A stretch of 64,000 nt of DNA from Tetracentron sinense (Eukaryota > Streptophyta > Magnoliopsida > Trochodendrales > Trochodendraceae). A model generated the notes under the pieces. The model was given only the letters and a program-made list of their open reading frames with translations. It did no database searches and was not told the origin of the DNA. The DNA lies in the NCBI GenBank assembly GCA_015143295.1, contig CM026559.1, forward strand, positions 15,700,826 through 15,764,825, written 5' to 3'. Position numbers and translations under genes: made by a program. Each line of letters begins with the position of its first letter. The first letter of the stretch is position 1. Below are positions 33,972 to 46,201 of the stretch, piece by piece.

Positions 33972-36900
33972 GCGCTTTGTTAGTGAACGAATGTCTTGCC
34001 CGAGTGTTGATCGACACAGGATCCACTCACTCCTTTGTGTCGCCTAGTTTCGTAAAGGGATTTTTGACTGAGGCTACTCCGTTAAAGCAGGAGTTGACCA
34101 TTGCAACTCCACTCAGCAAGTCAGTTGATACGGACAAGATATTCAGGGATAGTGTGGTTCAAGTGGGGGAGAATGAACTGTAAGCCGATCTCATCGTCCT
34201 AGATTTTCAAGACTTCGATTTTGATGTCATCTTAGGGATGGATTGGTTGTCAAACCATCAAGGGCATGTTGCGTGTTTTGAGAAGATGGTGAATTTCAAG
34301 CCGGAAGGGGGTAAGCCTTTTCACTTCTGAGGATTAAGAGAGAGGGACATTGCTCGCCTCGCAGCCTTGAGTATAGCAAACCTAGAAGCACAAAACTCCT
34401 CGGCCATTCCGGTCGTGAGTGATTTTTTGGACGTGTTTCCGGAGGAACTTCCCGGGTTACCTCCAAATCGGGAGATTGAGTTAGCTATAGAGCTTACTCC
34501 GGGCACCGCTCCGATTTCAAGGGCACCGTATAGAATGGCCCCTATAGAGCTGGAAGAATTGAAGAAACAGATTGAGGAGTTACAACAACTTGGTTTCATC
34601 CAACCAAGTGTCTCACCGTGGGGAGCTCCGGTTCTCTTTGTGAAGAAGAAGGACGGGTCTATAAGGATGTGTATAGACTACCGTCAGTTGAACAAGGTAA
34701 CTATCAAGAATCGTTATCCCTTGCCAAGGATAGATGACTTGTTTGACCAACTGAAGGGAGCGAGATTCTTCTCCAAAATTGATCTTAGATCGGGGTATCA
34801 TCAATTAAGGATCAAGGCGGAAGATGTTCTGAAGACGGCTTTCAGGACTCGGTATGGGCATTACGAGTTCCTTGTCATGCCTTTTGGGCTGACGAATGCA
34901 CCGGCGGCATTCATGGATTTGATGAACCGGGTGTTCCGATCTTACTTGGATCGATGCGTGATTGTATTCATTGATGACATTTTGGTGTATTCCCAGACAC
35001 GGGAAGATCACGCACGAGACCTCCGCCTTGCTCTGGAGATGTTGAGAGAGCATAGGCTATATGCCAAATTGAGTAAGTGCGAGTTCTGGTTAGAGAAGGT
35101 CGCATTTCTTGGGCACGTGGTGTCGGGCGAGGGCATTTCTGTAGATCCAGCCAAGGTTGAGGCAGTCATGAGTTGGGAGAGGCCCAAGAGCGTCACGGAG
35201 ATACGTAGTTTCCTCGGATTGGCAGGCTACTACCGGAGATTTGTGGAGGGATTCTCCAGTTTGGCTGCACCTCTCACCTACTTGACAAGAAAAAATGCAA
35301 AGTTCAGTTGGAGTGACCGATGTGAAGTAAGTTTCCAAGAGTTGAAGAAACGCCTCACCACAGCCCCTGTCCTTACTGTGCCATCTGGACCTTTTGGGTA
35401 TGAGGTGTATAGTGATGCCTCGCACGTCGGACTCGGGTGTGTCCTAATGCAACACAAGAAAGTCATTGCCTATGCATCAAGGCAGTTGAAAGGGCATGAA
35501 AAGAACTACCCCACTCACGACTTGGAGCTTGCAGCGGTCGTGTTTGCACTCAAAATTTGGCAACATTATCTGTACGGGGTGGAGTTCTATGTGTACACGT
35601 ACCACAAGAGCCTCAAATATCTCTTTTCCCTAAAAGAGCTCAATTTGCGACAACGGCGTTGGATTGAGTTCTTAAAAGACTATGAGTGCACGATCCAATA
35701 TCACCCTAGAAAAGCAAATGTGGTGGCAGACGCTTTGAGTAGGAAACCGTCGGGGTTGTTGGCTCACATGTTGGTGTGGGAATGGAGACTGTTAGACGAT
35801 TTGGCAAATCTGGACATCAGTGTGAATGATTCTGTCCGCAGTCCTGTTTTGGCAAATGTTACGGTTCGGCCGTACCTTATAGATTTGATCCAGGAGTACC
35901 AGGCCACGGATGCTGACTTGTTGGCTTTTCAGGACAAGGAAATTGCTAAGGGTAGTACGGACTTCTCTCTCAATAGCCGGGGTGCTATTACATTCAAGGG
36001 AAGACTTTGTCCCAGCCAATGCAGACCTTCGAAGAGAGATCATGGATGAAGCTCACCGTTCAAAGTACACAGTGCATCCTGGGGGTACGAAGATGTACCG
36101 GAACCTCAAGAGTCACTTTTGGTGGCGAAACATGAAGAGGGAGGTTGTGGAGTATGTGGCACGGTGTTTGGTGTGCCAACAGGTGAAAGCGGAGCATTTG
36201 AGACCGGCGGGTCTTTTGCAGTCTCTCCCTATTCCCGAGTGGAAATGGGAACATATCTCTATGGACTTTATCGTGGGGTTGCCGAAAACGGTCAAGAAGA
36301 CCGATGCTATATGGGTAGTTATTGATAGACTCACGAAGTCCGCCTCATTTCTTACCGTACCGGACTACATTCAACTCCAATCAGTTAGCGGAGCTATACA
36401 TTAAGGAAATAGTCCAATTGCATGGGGTGCCAGTGAGTATTGTGTCGGATAGAGAACCAAGATTCACATCCAGGTTCTGGAAAAGCTTTCAGGATGCTAT
36501 GGGTTCCCGACTAGACTTTAGCACGGCTTTCCACCCACAGACAGACGGGCAAACAGAGAGGGTGAATCAAGTGATAGAAGACATGCTCCGAGCTTGTATG
36601 TTGGATTTTAAAGGAAGTTGGGAGGATCACCTACCTTTGGTGGAATTCGCCTACAATAACAGTTATCAAGCAAGCATACAAATGGCACCTTTTGAAGCCT
36701 TATATGGAAGAAGTTGTAGATCCCCCTTGTATTGGGATAAGGTTGGAGAAAGAAAGATTTTGGGCCCCGAGTTGATTGAACGAACCGCGGATAGGGTCAA
36801 GCTTATACGGGAGAGGTTGAAGACCGCACAGGACAGACAGAAAAGCTATGCCGACAACCGAAGGAGGGATCTTGAATTCCTAGTCGGTGACTTTGTGTTC

Positions 36901-37301
36901 ATCAAGATTTCACCGACCAAGGGTGTTATGCGATTCGGGAAAAGAGGCAAGCTTAGCCCGAGATATGTGGGTCCGTTCGAGATCATTACTCGAGTCGGTG
37001 AAGTTGCTTACCGTGTTGCTTTGCCCACTCACATGGCGGCGGTCCACAACGTGTTTCATATCTCCCAGCTTCGGAAGTACACCCGGATCCTTCTCACGTC
37101 ATCGAGCTTGATCCGGTTGAGATTCGAGAGGATCTCACTTTGGTTGAGAAGCCGGTTCATATTTTGGATCGAAGAGACCAAGTACTTTGCAACAAGACTA
37201 TTCCGCTAGTTCTCGTGCAATGGCAGCATCACGCTCGAGAAGAGGCTACATGGGAACGTGAGGCCGAAGTCAAGGCGAAGTACCCCGAGTTGTTTGAATG
37301 A
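33972..37301 (+). pseudogene. pol: pol of element D: protease, RT, RNase H, integrase, chromodomain-like tail
   Basis: The protease active site is VLIDTGSTHSFV. TAA at 34181-34183 and TGA at 34328-34330 replace Gln and Arg of homologues. A 570-codon open stretch then carries reverse transcriptase ([17 protein letters not shown] near 34975) and RNase H ([27 protein letters not shown]). Frameshifts near 36010 and 36350 bracket the integrase zinc domain (CLVCQQVK) and the core start (VVIDRLTKS). The core continues (VPVSIVSDREPRF, HPQTDGQTERVNQV). A frameshift near 37075 precedes the tail LVQWQHHAREEATWEREAEV, ending PELFE with TGA at 37299-37301. The tail is the chromodomain-like end typical of chromoviruses. 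Confidence 0.92.
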
Positions 37302-37397
37302 TTTTGTGTATGACTTGTAATTTTGTTTCGAATTGTTGTGCTAAGTTGTTTAAATTGTAAAGCACGCATTGTCCAAATTTCGAGGACAAAATTTTTG

Positions 37398-37411
37398 TAA
37401 GGGGGGGAGAA
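37398..37411 (+). promoter_or_regulatory. Polypurine tract of element D
   Basis: GTAAGGGGGGGAGAA immediately before the 3' LTR, preceded by the shared AATTTCGAGGACAAAATTT. Confidence 0.9.
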
Positions 37412-39736
37412 TGTAGCACCCCGAACTTTTTCATCTTTAATGAATGGCACTCTCATAGCTAACTGGCCGTTTTTGTAGTCTAATTAATAAATAAGGGAGA
37501 AATCAAAAATTCCGAAACGTCAAAAATGTTCGTTTTCGAAAGACGGATCCAACGCAAGTTGAATCATCGAAATCCGACGAGCGAGTCAAAAGATATGGTC
37601 AAAACAGTCCAGACATACAGAGCACCGATCACTCGGTCCAGTCAGCGATCGATCGGTCCATAACCGATCGATCGGTAGCTATCGCACGGTCAAAAATTTT
37701 GTACGGGGAAATTTTCTAGAGAGTGAGTTTTTGACCGGTCGATCGGTCATAAACACCGATCGCACGGTAGGCAACCGATCGATCGGTCATAACCACCGAT
37801 TGCTAGGTCTTCGTGTTTTTCAGAATTTTCATTAAGGGCTTTTTCGTCTTTTGGGGGTTAAACCCTTTCTCCTTAAGGCTTGCCCGAGCCTTAGGGCATC
37901 ATTCACTGTACTTAGAGAGATTTGGGAGATAAGAGAGAAGAGAAAAGGGTTTCCTAAACCTAGGTTGCTTTTGGAGAAGAAATCAAAGGGGTGAAGACCC
38001 TAGATCGTCCCCAAGCACGTTTTCTTCAAGATTTCAACTCAAGCTCGGGTGGGGTGCATTCTCAAAGCTAGGGTAGCCCTCACTCACGTTTTTGAAAGGG
38101 ATTTCTTTCACAACTCAAGCTTCTTTCAAGCAAAGGCTTCATCTTTCAAGTTGGAGCTTCAATCAAGGTCCTTACCAAGGATCAAGCCTTGATTCAAGGT
38201 TAGTACACCCTACTAACTTCCCCCTAACAATAACCTAGTTTTTCTATGAACTATATGATTTTGCTACTATGTATTTCTCCCTTATGAAATGTATCATATT
38301 CACTAAATATAAACAAGGTGAGGAAAATGGTGTGGATGCATGGATGAGAGGTTGATTGAGGCGATGGGATGCCGAATGTATGGTGTATGAATGTGTGGTG
38401 TGAAGAATGGAAAATGGAGGATGGGCATTTTACCAATAATAAACATACCTTGATTTTTTGATGGAAAGTAGGCACTAAAAAGAAGAAAATAAACCATTAA
38501 GGAACCTTGCATGTTATGTGTTTGACAAAATGCCTAAACTAGGAATAAATGACATAAATGAAGAAAATGAAAGTAGGCCTTATGCATGTGTTCTTATGAA
38601 TGATGAACTATTCAAATGCCACGTAGATTACTCAAATTCCTATATGGTTATACTGTGGATTGCATTGCTATACACTACTCTTCATGTCATATTGTCATCA
38701 TGATATTACAAGTGCTACACACACCACACATGCATGCATGAAACCGGGTTTTCCAAGATTGTATTTGTATATGATGAATCAAGAACATGACAAGGAGGTT
38801 GGTAGCCCAAGGAAGGGTGCTAGCCTCTGGCTCACAAGTGAAATGGAACAAGAACATGACAAGGAGGTTGGTAGCCCAAGGAAGGGTGCTAGCCTCTGGC
38901 TCACAAGAGAAATAGAACAAGAACATGACAAGGAGGTTGGTAGCCCAAGGAAGGGTGCTAGCCTCTGGCTCACAAGTGAAATGAATCAAGAACATGACGG
39001 TTGGTAGCCCAAGGAAGGGTGCTAGCCTCTAGCTCACAAGTATACAAGTCAAGAACAAATCAAGACATGAAATACAAGACAAGACACGACACACATACAT
39101 GATTTGACCGAGACACGAAAAAGGTTTCCAAGACATGAGTTTTACCGAGGTTTTTGCATTCATACACGCATGTCAAGATATGGCTATGTATCTTATGCTT
39201 TCACTATTGCTTTAAATTAATATCTTGTATTGCTCACTGTTGTTATGCTTTCGCTATTGTTATGGTTAGCTAGTAGTTTGTACTCGCTGAGTATTCCATG
39301 CTCAGCCGTACTTTTATGTCGGCAGGTACTGTGGATGTCCTCGACCCCGAGCCTTGGGTCGAGGAGGAGTATGTAGAGGAGAGGGAGCCACCTATCCCAT
39401 GGCAGTCTCAGGAAGATAGGGACTTGGATGTGTGGCCATACCTCGACTACTGTTGAGAGGAGAGGGTTAGAGAGTTCCTTTTTGTATTTTGATAGGTGGG
39501 CATGTCCACCTTTACTTTGATTGTATTTGGTATATGTTAACTTGGAATACTATTTGGAGTTATAGAAGAAAAGAAAAAGTTGGCTTATGCTTCCGCACTT
39601 ATGTTTAGTTTCCGCGCTCTGATTATCATTGTATTATATTATGTTTAGCCTCTTGCATTACAGGATGGTTTGACAGGTACACGTAGTCACCTCTAAAGTA
39701 TCCCTTAACTCCTAGGGGGTATTTTGGGGCGTGACA
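37412..39736 (+). repeat. 3' LTR of element D
   Basis: 2325 bp, partner of 29937-32266. By eye I count roughly 18 differences in the first 430 bp, mostly transitions in and around the dyad array. In the remaining 1.9 kb I see about a dozen, plus a deletion in the last hairpin repeat. Confidence 0.95.
39316..39456 (+). CDS. Candidate LTR micropeptide ORF, 46 aa (3' LTR of D)
   Basis: Same ORF as at 31846-31986, with one amino-acid change (WVEEEY for WVGEEY, by G to A) and no break. The EEE form agrees with other families, so the 5' copy carries the derived residue. Confidence 0.4.
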   Translation: MSAGTVDVLDPEPWVEEEYVEEREPPIPWQSQEDRDLDVWPYLDYC

Positions 39737-39741
39737 ACTTT

Positions 39742-40201
39742 TGACTCGTTCGTCGGATTTCGACGATTCAACTTGCGTTGGATTCATCTTCCGGAAAGGA
39801 ACATTTTTGGCATTTTAGAATTTCCAAAATCTACTTTATTTATGGACCAAAATGTTCCCAAAGTTGACTGATCTACAATTCCATCAGACAAAACATCAGA
39901 AAACCCACTTTTAACTTAGCTTAGACTAAAAATATGGAAAAACATTAAACATAATCCTTCAAGAGGGTTCCAATATCTTTCTAATGGTTCAAGAATCACT
40001 CAATTCCAATAAAGGGTGCCAAAACTAGAGCTTCCTAAAGTTGAGAGTGTGATATGACATTCCTAAACTAGAAGTTTGATTAAACCTTAATCACACTTCA
40101 CCCATTAGATATTCAATACAATAAACATTAAAACATCACAAGAACTATAATACCCCTAATGCAATGCAATAAAAACATGGAAAAAGATTCAGATCTCTAC
40201 A
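39742..40201 (-). repeat. 5' LTR of element C, distal part
   Basis: Continuation of the LTR split by element D. It begins within the conserved 60 bp block (TTGACTCGTTCGTCGGATTT) and ends GATCTCTACA at 40201. It aligns with 22682-23143 of the left LTR. Confidence 0.9.
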
Positions 40202-40265
40202 ATAATAAAGTCCTTTCCATTATTGTGTTGTCATCAAAATTGTTAACAGTACTTAGAGTTGTAAC
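40202..40265 (-). other. Target duplication of C and end of copia LTR
   Basis: ATAAT (40202-40206) is the second copy of the duplication flanking C. After it come TTGTGTTGTCATCAAAATTG and TTAACA, whose minus strand resembles the start of a copia LTR (TGTTAACAATTTTGATG). The LTR probably ends at 40248. The remaining bases up to LTR H at 40266 are host flank or duplication. Confidence 0.5.
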
Positions 40266-40496
40266 TGTAGCACGCCGGACTTTTTCTTACTTAATGAATA
40301 GCGCTTTTGTAGCCAATTGGCCTTTCACGTAATCTAATTAATAAAGAAGGGAGAAATTAAAATTTTTAAAACTCCAAAAATGTTCCTTTTCGAAAGACGA
40401 ATCCAACGCAAGTTGAATCGTCAAAATCCGACGAGCGAGTCAAAAGTTATCACCGAAATACGAAAACAAGAAATCTGGAAAATTTCTGCAAGAGTT

Positions 40497-40726
40497 ACGA
40501 TCAATTATACAAACCCTACGAATGATCGTAGGTGAGATACGATCAATTGTAGAATCTCAAGAAAATGGACAAATCCTCTGTAACGGTTATGATCGATCGT
40601 AGAAACTTACGACCGATCGTAGAAGAATTTACGATAGATCGTAGATAACCTACGACCGATCGTAGGTCGCAAACCTAGAATTTTATTTTGGGATTTTAAG
40701 GGTTTCTACCCTTGGCCTATAAATAG
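40497..40726 (+). promoter_or_regulatory. LTR H promoter: TACGATCGATCGTA array and TATA box
   Basis: Several degenerate TACGA.CGATCGTA sites (40497-40665) stand about 50 bp upstream of CTATAAATAG (40717-40726). This copy shows best that the dyad array lies where a promoter's upstream elements would be. Confidence 0.7.
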
Positions 40727-41543
40727 GGGGCCTCTTGGGGGGTTATGGTTAAAAACCTAAAGGAGACTAAGAGAGTTTGAGAGAGAAGGGAGAGAGGAGA
40801 TCCTAGAGAAATCCAAGAGGGGTTTTGGAGCAAGATCAAGGTTGGATCACCCCTTCTAAGCTTGAAGCATCTTCTTCAAGTGGGATCCTTCTACATTAAG
40901 AGGGGTTCTCAAAAAAGGGTTTTCTTGCAAGATCAAGTGTGATCATTAAGGTTAGTATACCCTACTAACTCCCGTAGCAATAACCTAGATCTTTCCTCTT
41001 GAAAATCATGACTTTTGATATTGTGTTTCTTCTTCTATTGAAATGTATCATTTTACCTAAATCACTAAATATAAACAAGATAGAATAAAAGGTACGGATG
41101 TGTGGATGAAATGGTGTTTGAGGCGATTGGATGCCGTGTTGTATAATGAGTGAAACAGAAAACGGTGGAAGGGCTTCTATGAATAACGAACATACCTTGA
41201 TGTTTTGATGCAAAATATGCACTAAAGAGGGGAAATGAAAGGGCTAAGAAATTTTGCACACCGTGTGTTTGATAAAATGACTAAACAAGGGATAAATGGA
41301 TTTGATGAAGAAAATGGAAATAGAAATTGTGTAAATTTTCCTATGAATGATAAATTGCTCAAATGCATTATATGTTGCCTAAATTGTCATACAATTATGT
41401 TAGGAATTGAAATGCTATATTCAAGTGATCCACCCATTCAAGTACGTCATCATGATTGCCACTATTGACAAGCACGCATGCATGCATGAACCGGGTTTTC
41501 CAAGAGTATTTACACATGATAAATCAAACAAGAAAACAAGCAT

Positions 41544-41800
41544 ATGTCAAGGAGGTTGGTAGCCCAAGTGAAGGGTACTAGCCTCTGTCTTACAAGAAAG
41601 TGAAACAATTACATGTCAAGGAGGTTAGTAGCCCAAGTGAAGGGTGCTAGCCTCTGGCTCACAAGTGAAAGGAAAAAAGTACATGTCAAGGAGGTTGGTA
41701 GCTCAAATTGAAGGGTGCTAGCCTCTAGCTCACAAGTGAAGGAAATATCAAGGACATTGGTAGCCCAGGGATGTGCAGGTGCTAGCCTCAGGCTCACAAG
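41544..41800 (+). repeat. Four hairpin repeats in LTR H
   Basis: Units of about 65 bp contain GTCAAGGAGGTTGGTAGCCC and GGGT(A/G)CTAGCCTCT, which can pair. The fourth unit has a different loop (AGGGATGTGCAGGTG). Confidence 0.75.
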
Positions 41801-43017
41801 TATACAAGTCAAGACATGAAATCCAAAACAAGACAAGACATACATGCATGATTTTCACAAGCAAGAACGAGACATGAAAAAGGTTTCCCAACATGAGTTT
41901 TACCGGAGCATCGCATTCATGCACGCATGTAAAGATATTTATATCACTTCATGTTCAACACTATTTGTCTTATGCTACTAGTATTGCTTTAAACCGATAT
42001 TTTGTATTGTGTTCACTATTGTTGTGCTTTTGTGATTGCTATGGTTAGCGAGTAGCTTGTACTCACAGAGTATTCCATGTTCATCCGTACTTTTATGTCG
42101 GTAGGTACCGTGGATGTAGAGCCCCAAAATTTGGGTTCACTGTGCTATGAATAGCGTCAGTGAATAGTGTCCTTGTATGGTGTGTGTAAAGGCTTAGAGC
42201 CTTTCATATTGTTCTTGGTTGTATGGTGAGTTAAGTAAGTATTTCAGGTTTGTGTGTTGAGGCTCAAAAAGAGAGTGAGTGTAGAGCCCCAGACTTTTTC
42301 ATGCTTAATGCATGACACTTTCGTAGCCAATTTGCCTTTAATGTAGTATAATTAATAAATAAGGAAGAAATTGAAAATTTCGAAATATTAGAAATGTTTC
42401 TTTTCGAAGTACGAACCCAACGCAAGTTGAATCGTCAAAATCCGACGAACGAGTCAAAAGATACGGCCAAAACAATTTGGACCTGTAGACCACCGATCGC
42501 TTGGTCCATTGTAGCGATCGATCGGTCTACAACCGATCGATCGGAGGCTATCGACTGGTGCACTTTTTTGTATAGGGAAATTTTTCAGAGAGCATGTTTT
42601 TTACCGGTTGCTCGATCAAGAATACCGATCGCTCGGTAGGCAACCAATCGATCGGTCATAACCACCGATCGCTCGGTCCCCCGTGTTTTACAGAAATTTC
42701 AGTCAGGGTGTTTTCATCTTTTGGGCATTTCACTCTTGCCTATTAAGGCTTGCCCGAGCCTTTGAGGCTTCATTCACACACTTAGAGTGTTTTGAGAGAT
42801 AGAAAGAGAGGAGAAAGGGTTCTAAACCTAGGGTTTTCTTTTGAGGAGGAATCAAAGGGTTGAAGAACCACAATCATCCTCAAGTTCGTTTTCCTTCAAG
42901 ATCAAGGATCAAGCTCATGAGGAGTACTTTTCCCAAGCTAGGGCAGCGACTCACGCACATTTTTGCAAGGGATTTCTTCCCTCATTTGTCAAGGTCGGTA
43001 CCTTGTGCTACCCTCTT

Positions 43018-45189
43018 TGTCGCGACCCAAAACCCACCCTAGGAGTTAGAGTGAACTTTGGACGACTAATCATGGCTTACATGACTTGCTTGACAAACCA
43101 ACCTGTAAAAACCCACAGAGCATATACAATAGAGGGTGACAGCGGAAACATAACTATAAAACACAGCGGAAGTCTAACAACCTCTAAGTATATACACATG
43201 GTCCAAGTTTAATACAAAGAAATCAAAACAAAGAAGTGCGGACATGCCCGCCAAAATACATGGATATAATCACTCATGCTCACCCACAGCTAATCCACTC
43301 AGAATCTAACACTACCTACTGATAACCCTCTACGGGAGGTTCCTCCAAAGGCTCCTCCTCCACCCATGGACCAGGAGCACAAACATCAAATGGAGCAGCA
43401 GCTCCCTCAGAACCTGCCGACATAAGAAGTACGACTGAGCATGGAATACTCAGCGGGTACTAAATACTAACCAACAGTTATAGCAAGAGATAGCAATGCA
43501 TACCCAGGAAACAATATAGATATATATGAATCAGGAACAGTTAATATCATACAAGGAAATAAGGAAATTCATAATCATGCTTGCAGTTCATGAAAAACCG
43601 ATAAGACCCTTGAAATCTTGTGCACTTGACTTGATTGAAATTACCCTTTTTATGCTTGAAACCTTGTCTACCGTGTCATGCGTGTCATGCTTGTATCATG
43701 CTTGCTTGTTCTGAAAAGTAATCTACTTGTGAGGGAAGGGAGACCCTTCTTCCTAGAATGCTCATGCTTGTCCTTCCACTTGTGAGATTCACTTGTGAGA
43801 TGTCCTTGTGAGATGCACTTGTGAGGGAAGGGAGACCCTTCTTATGATATGTATGCACTTGCGAGGGAAGGGAGACCCTTCTTATGAAAATGCATGATTG
43901 TCTTGTCCTTGCCAAAAGTGAGGTAAAACATATCGTAGGATATGCCCCACCTCTAAATCCCATTCTTGAAAACCTCGGTAAATCATGTCATGTATGCGTG
44001 CTCGTGAGGTCGTGTGCATACTTGCATTTGGAATTAAATATGGCATTTGAGTAATTCATAACACATAACATCAATGATTTGAGCAATTTAGTATTCATAT
44101 CATTTAGGGAAAGCGAACAATCACACTATCATGACCCTAGTAATTTCCATAAATCTTAAACATGCAATTTCTTAATTTATTATTCATTTCATTCACCTTG
44201 GCATTTCATCAAACATGGTGCATTCATTATTTATTAACCCTACAACATGCTTTTCTAGGTGGGTTATGCTCACATCATACGTGTTTGTTCATTATGGATA
44301 CAATGCCCTCCCCATTTCATTCATCACATCATTTCACACGGCATCCAATCGCCAATTCCGTCTCCATTCACCATTCACACCCGTCCATCTCATAGCACAT
44401 GTGTAAATGAAAGAAAACAAAGAGAAATAAAGTAAAAGAAGGAACTATAACTAGGAGGGTAGCAAGAAGTACCGACCTTGAAGAAATGAGGAAGAAACCC
44501 CTTCCAAAAACGACCGTGAGGTGCTGCCCTAGCTTGGGGAACGCTCTCCACGGGTGCTTGAGCCGTGATCTTGGAGAAAAGCCGGACTTGAAGTGATCTA
44601 GGGTCTCAAAACCCTTTGATTTCTCTTCCAAAGACAAGCCCTAGGTTGGAATCGCCTTCTCCCCTTTCTCCTATTCTCTCAAACTCTCTAAGTGTCGAAT
44701 GATGCCCTAAAGGCTCGGGCAAGACTCTTAAGGTAAGAGTAAACCGACCAAAAGACCATAATACCCTTACTGAAATTTCTGCAAAAACGCGAGTACCGAG
44801 CGATCGGTGTTAATGACCGATCGATCGGTTGCCTACCGATCGATCGGTTTCATAACCGAGCGATCGGTTAAAATTTCACTCTCTGGAAAATTTCCCCATA
44901 CAAAAATCTTGACCAGTTGATAGCCTCCGAGCGATCGGTTTTGGACCGATCGATCGCTCTATGGACCGAGCGATCGGTTGCCTGCAGGTCCAGACTGTTT
45001 TGGCCATATCTTTTGACTCGTTCGTCCGATTTTGACGATTCAACTTGCGTTGGGTTCATACTTCGAAAACGAACATTTCTGATGTTTAGAATTTCCAATT
45101 TCTTCCTTATTTATTAATTATTCCTCTTTAAAGGCAAAATGGCAACGAAAGTGTCATGCATTAAATGTGAAAAGGTCCGGGGCTCTACA
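43018..45189 (-). mobile_element. Inverted solo LTR of the same family inside G
   Basis: A 2172 bp minus-strand LTR (TGTCGCGACCC..GGGGCTCTACA on the plus strand) with a perfect duplication CTCTT (43013-43017; 45190-45194). Its minus strand starts like G (TGTAGAGCCCCGGAC and the TTTAATGCATGACACTTTCG block), so it is the same family in opposite orientation. The pair forms long inverted repeats. It has its own dyad array (44795-44970), donor-like AAGGTCGGTAC (about 44470) and hairpin repeats GAAGGGAGACCCTTC (43735-43880). Confidence 0.95.
43316..43423 (-). CDS. Candidate LTR micropeptide ORF, 35 aa
   Basis: ATG at 43421-43423: MSAGSEGAAAPFDVCAPGPW, then VEEEPLEEPPVEGYQ, TAG at 43316-43318. Compared with the ORF at 46202-46309, most base changes fall in third codon positions (GTT/GTC, CCT/CCC, GGT/GGC) and leave the APFDVCAPGP core unchanged. 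Confidence 0.5.
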   Translation of the reverse strand: MSAGSEGAAAPFDVCAPGPWVEEEPLEEPPVEGYQ

Positions 45190-46201
45190 CTCTTAGTTAT
45201 AGTTTTCTCTTTTCTTTCCTTATTCCTTGTTTTCCCTCATCTATAAATGTGCAATGAGTTGAAATGTGTGAATGGTGTGAATGGAGATAGATATTGGCGA
45301 TTGGATGCCGTGTGAATGATGTGATGAATGAAATGGGGAGGGCATTGTATCCATAATAAACATACATGTATGATGTGAACATCAATCCACCTAGAAAAGC
45401 ATGATGTAGGTTAAATACATAATGAACACACCTTATATTTGATGAAATGCCAAGGTGAATAAAATGAGTTGGAAATTAAGAGATGTTATATGTATTGTGA
45501 ATTACCCAAATGTCATGTTTAATTTCCAAATGCAAGTATGTACACGATCTCACGAGCACGGCATGCATGACATGGTTTACCAAGGAATTTCAAGAATGAG
45601 ATTTAGAGGTAGGACATATCCTACGATATGTTTTACCTCACTTTTGACAAGAACAAGACTCGTATGCATAAGAAGGGTTTCCCTTCCCTCGCAAGTGCAT
45701 TTAGGAAGAAAGGTCTCCCTTCCCTCACAAGTAGTTTATTTTCCGAGCAAGCAAGATACATCGCATGGCAAGCATGAGCATTTAGGAAGAAGGGTCTCCC
45801 TTCCCTCACAAGTAGTTTATTTTTCAAGCGAGCAAGATACATGGCATGGCAAGCATGAACATTTAGGAAGAAGGGTCTCCCTTCCCTCACAAGTAGTTTA
45901 TTTTTCCAAGCAAGCATGACATGGCATGACACGCATGACATGACATGATACGACAAGACAAGACAGACAAGACAAGTTTTTAAGCACGAAAAGGATGTTT
46001 TAAGTCAAGTCAAGTACACGATATTTTTCAAGGATTATATCGGCTTTTACGAAATGCAAGTATGATTATAAACTGCTTTACTTTCTCGTGTTGATATTAT
46101 ATCTGTGAACTTCTTTCTGCTTTCTATATTGCTATTGTTTTGCTATGACTATTGGTTAGTATTTGGTACACGCTGAGTATTCCATGCTCAGCCGTACGTT
46201 T

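Larger units (their letters stand above)
29937..39736 (+). mobile_element. Gypsy element D, full length (9.8 kb)
   Basis: A complete element with two long LTRs (2330 and 2325 bp), tRNA-Met primer-binding site, gag, gag-pro intron, pol and polypurine tract. It is flanked by a perfect duplication ACTTT (29932-29936; 39737-39741). It lies inside the right LTR of element C and is the innermost of that nest. LTRs are highly similar outside the first 430 bp. Gag and pol nevertheless contain at least four stops and four frameshifts, so it could move only with proteins from another copy. Confidence 0.95.
20740..40201 (-). mobile_element. Gypsy element C, full length, interrupted by element D
   Basis: Both LTRs are present (20740-23143; 27948-29936 continuing at 39742-40201), with primer-binding site, gag, pol and polypurine tract between. 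Flanks are ATCAT (20735-20739) and ATAAT (40202-40206), a duplication with one mismatch. All coding regions carry stops, so C is dead. Its right LTR was later split by element D, which dates C as older than D and younger than copia B. Confidence 0.9.
11780..40248 (-). mobile_element. Ty1/copia element B, host of nested insertions
   Basis: This is a minus-strand copia element with gag, protease, integrase, reverse transcriptase and RNase H in that order, the copia order. It is interrupted by a solo LTR (14284-16763) and, within its right LTR, by gypsy element C (20740-40201). LTR sequence resumes at 40207 and seems to end TGTTAACA at 40248, pairing with TGTTACC at 19431 to give TGTTA..TAACA termini. 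The left LTR is reduced to a diverged remnant, cut by the LTR of element A at 11780. A coiled-coil region after the Gag zinc knuckle resembles Sireviruses; that assignment is tentative. Confidence 0.75.
40266..42114 (+). mobile_element. Gypsy LTR H, cut by element F
   Basis: TGTAGCACGCCGG starts a plus-strand LTR with the conserved 60 bp block (40383-40450), a TACGATCGATCGTA array (40497-40665), a TATA box (40717-40726), a purine-rich leader, donor-like AAGGTTAGTATACC (about 40948), hairpin repeats (41544-41800) and a decayed GAGTATTCC hairpin. The micropeptide start ATGTCGGTAGGT (42095-42106) is cut off at 42114 by the LTR of element F. The rest presumably lies beyond the window. Confidence 0.85.

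Noticed and set aside
42841-43212. A 123-codon frame starting in the leader of LTR G, which could be a first exon upstream of the donor-like AAGGTCGGTAC.
   Set aside because: Its downstream part crosses into the inverted LTR inserted at 43018. The leader frame is not kept in the sister copy at 44452-44640, where a stop occurs at CTAGGGCAGC.
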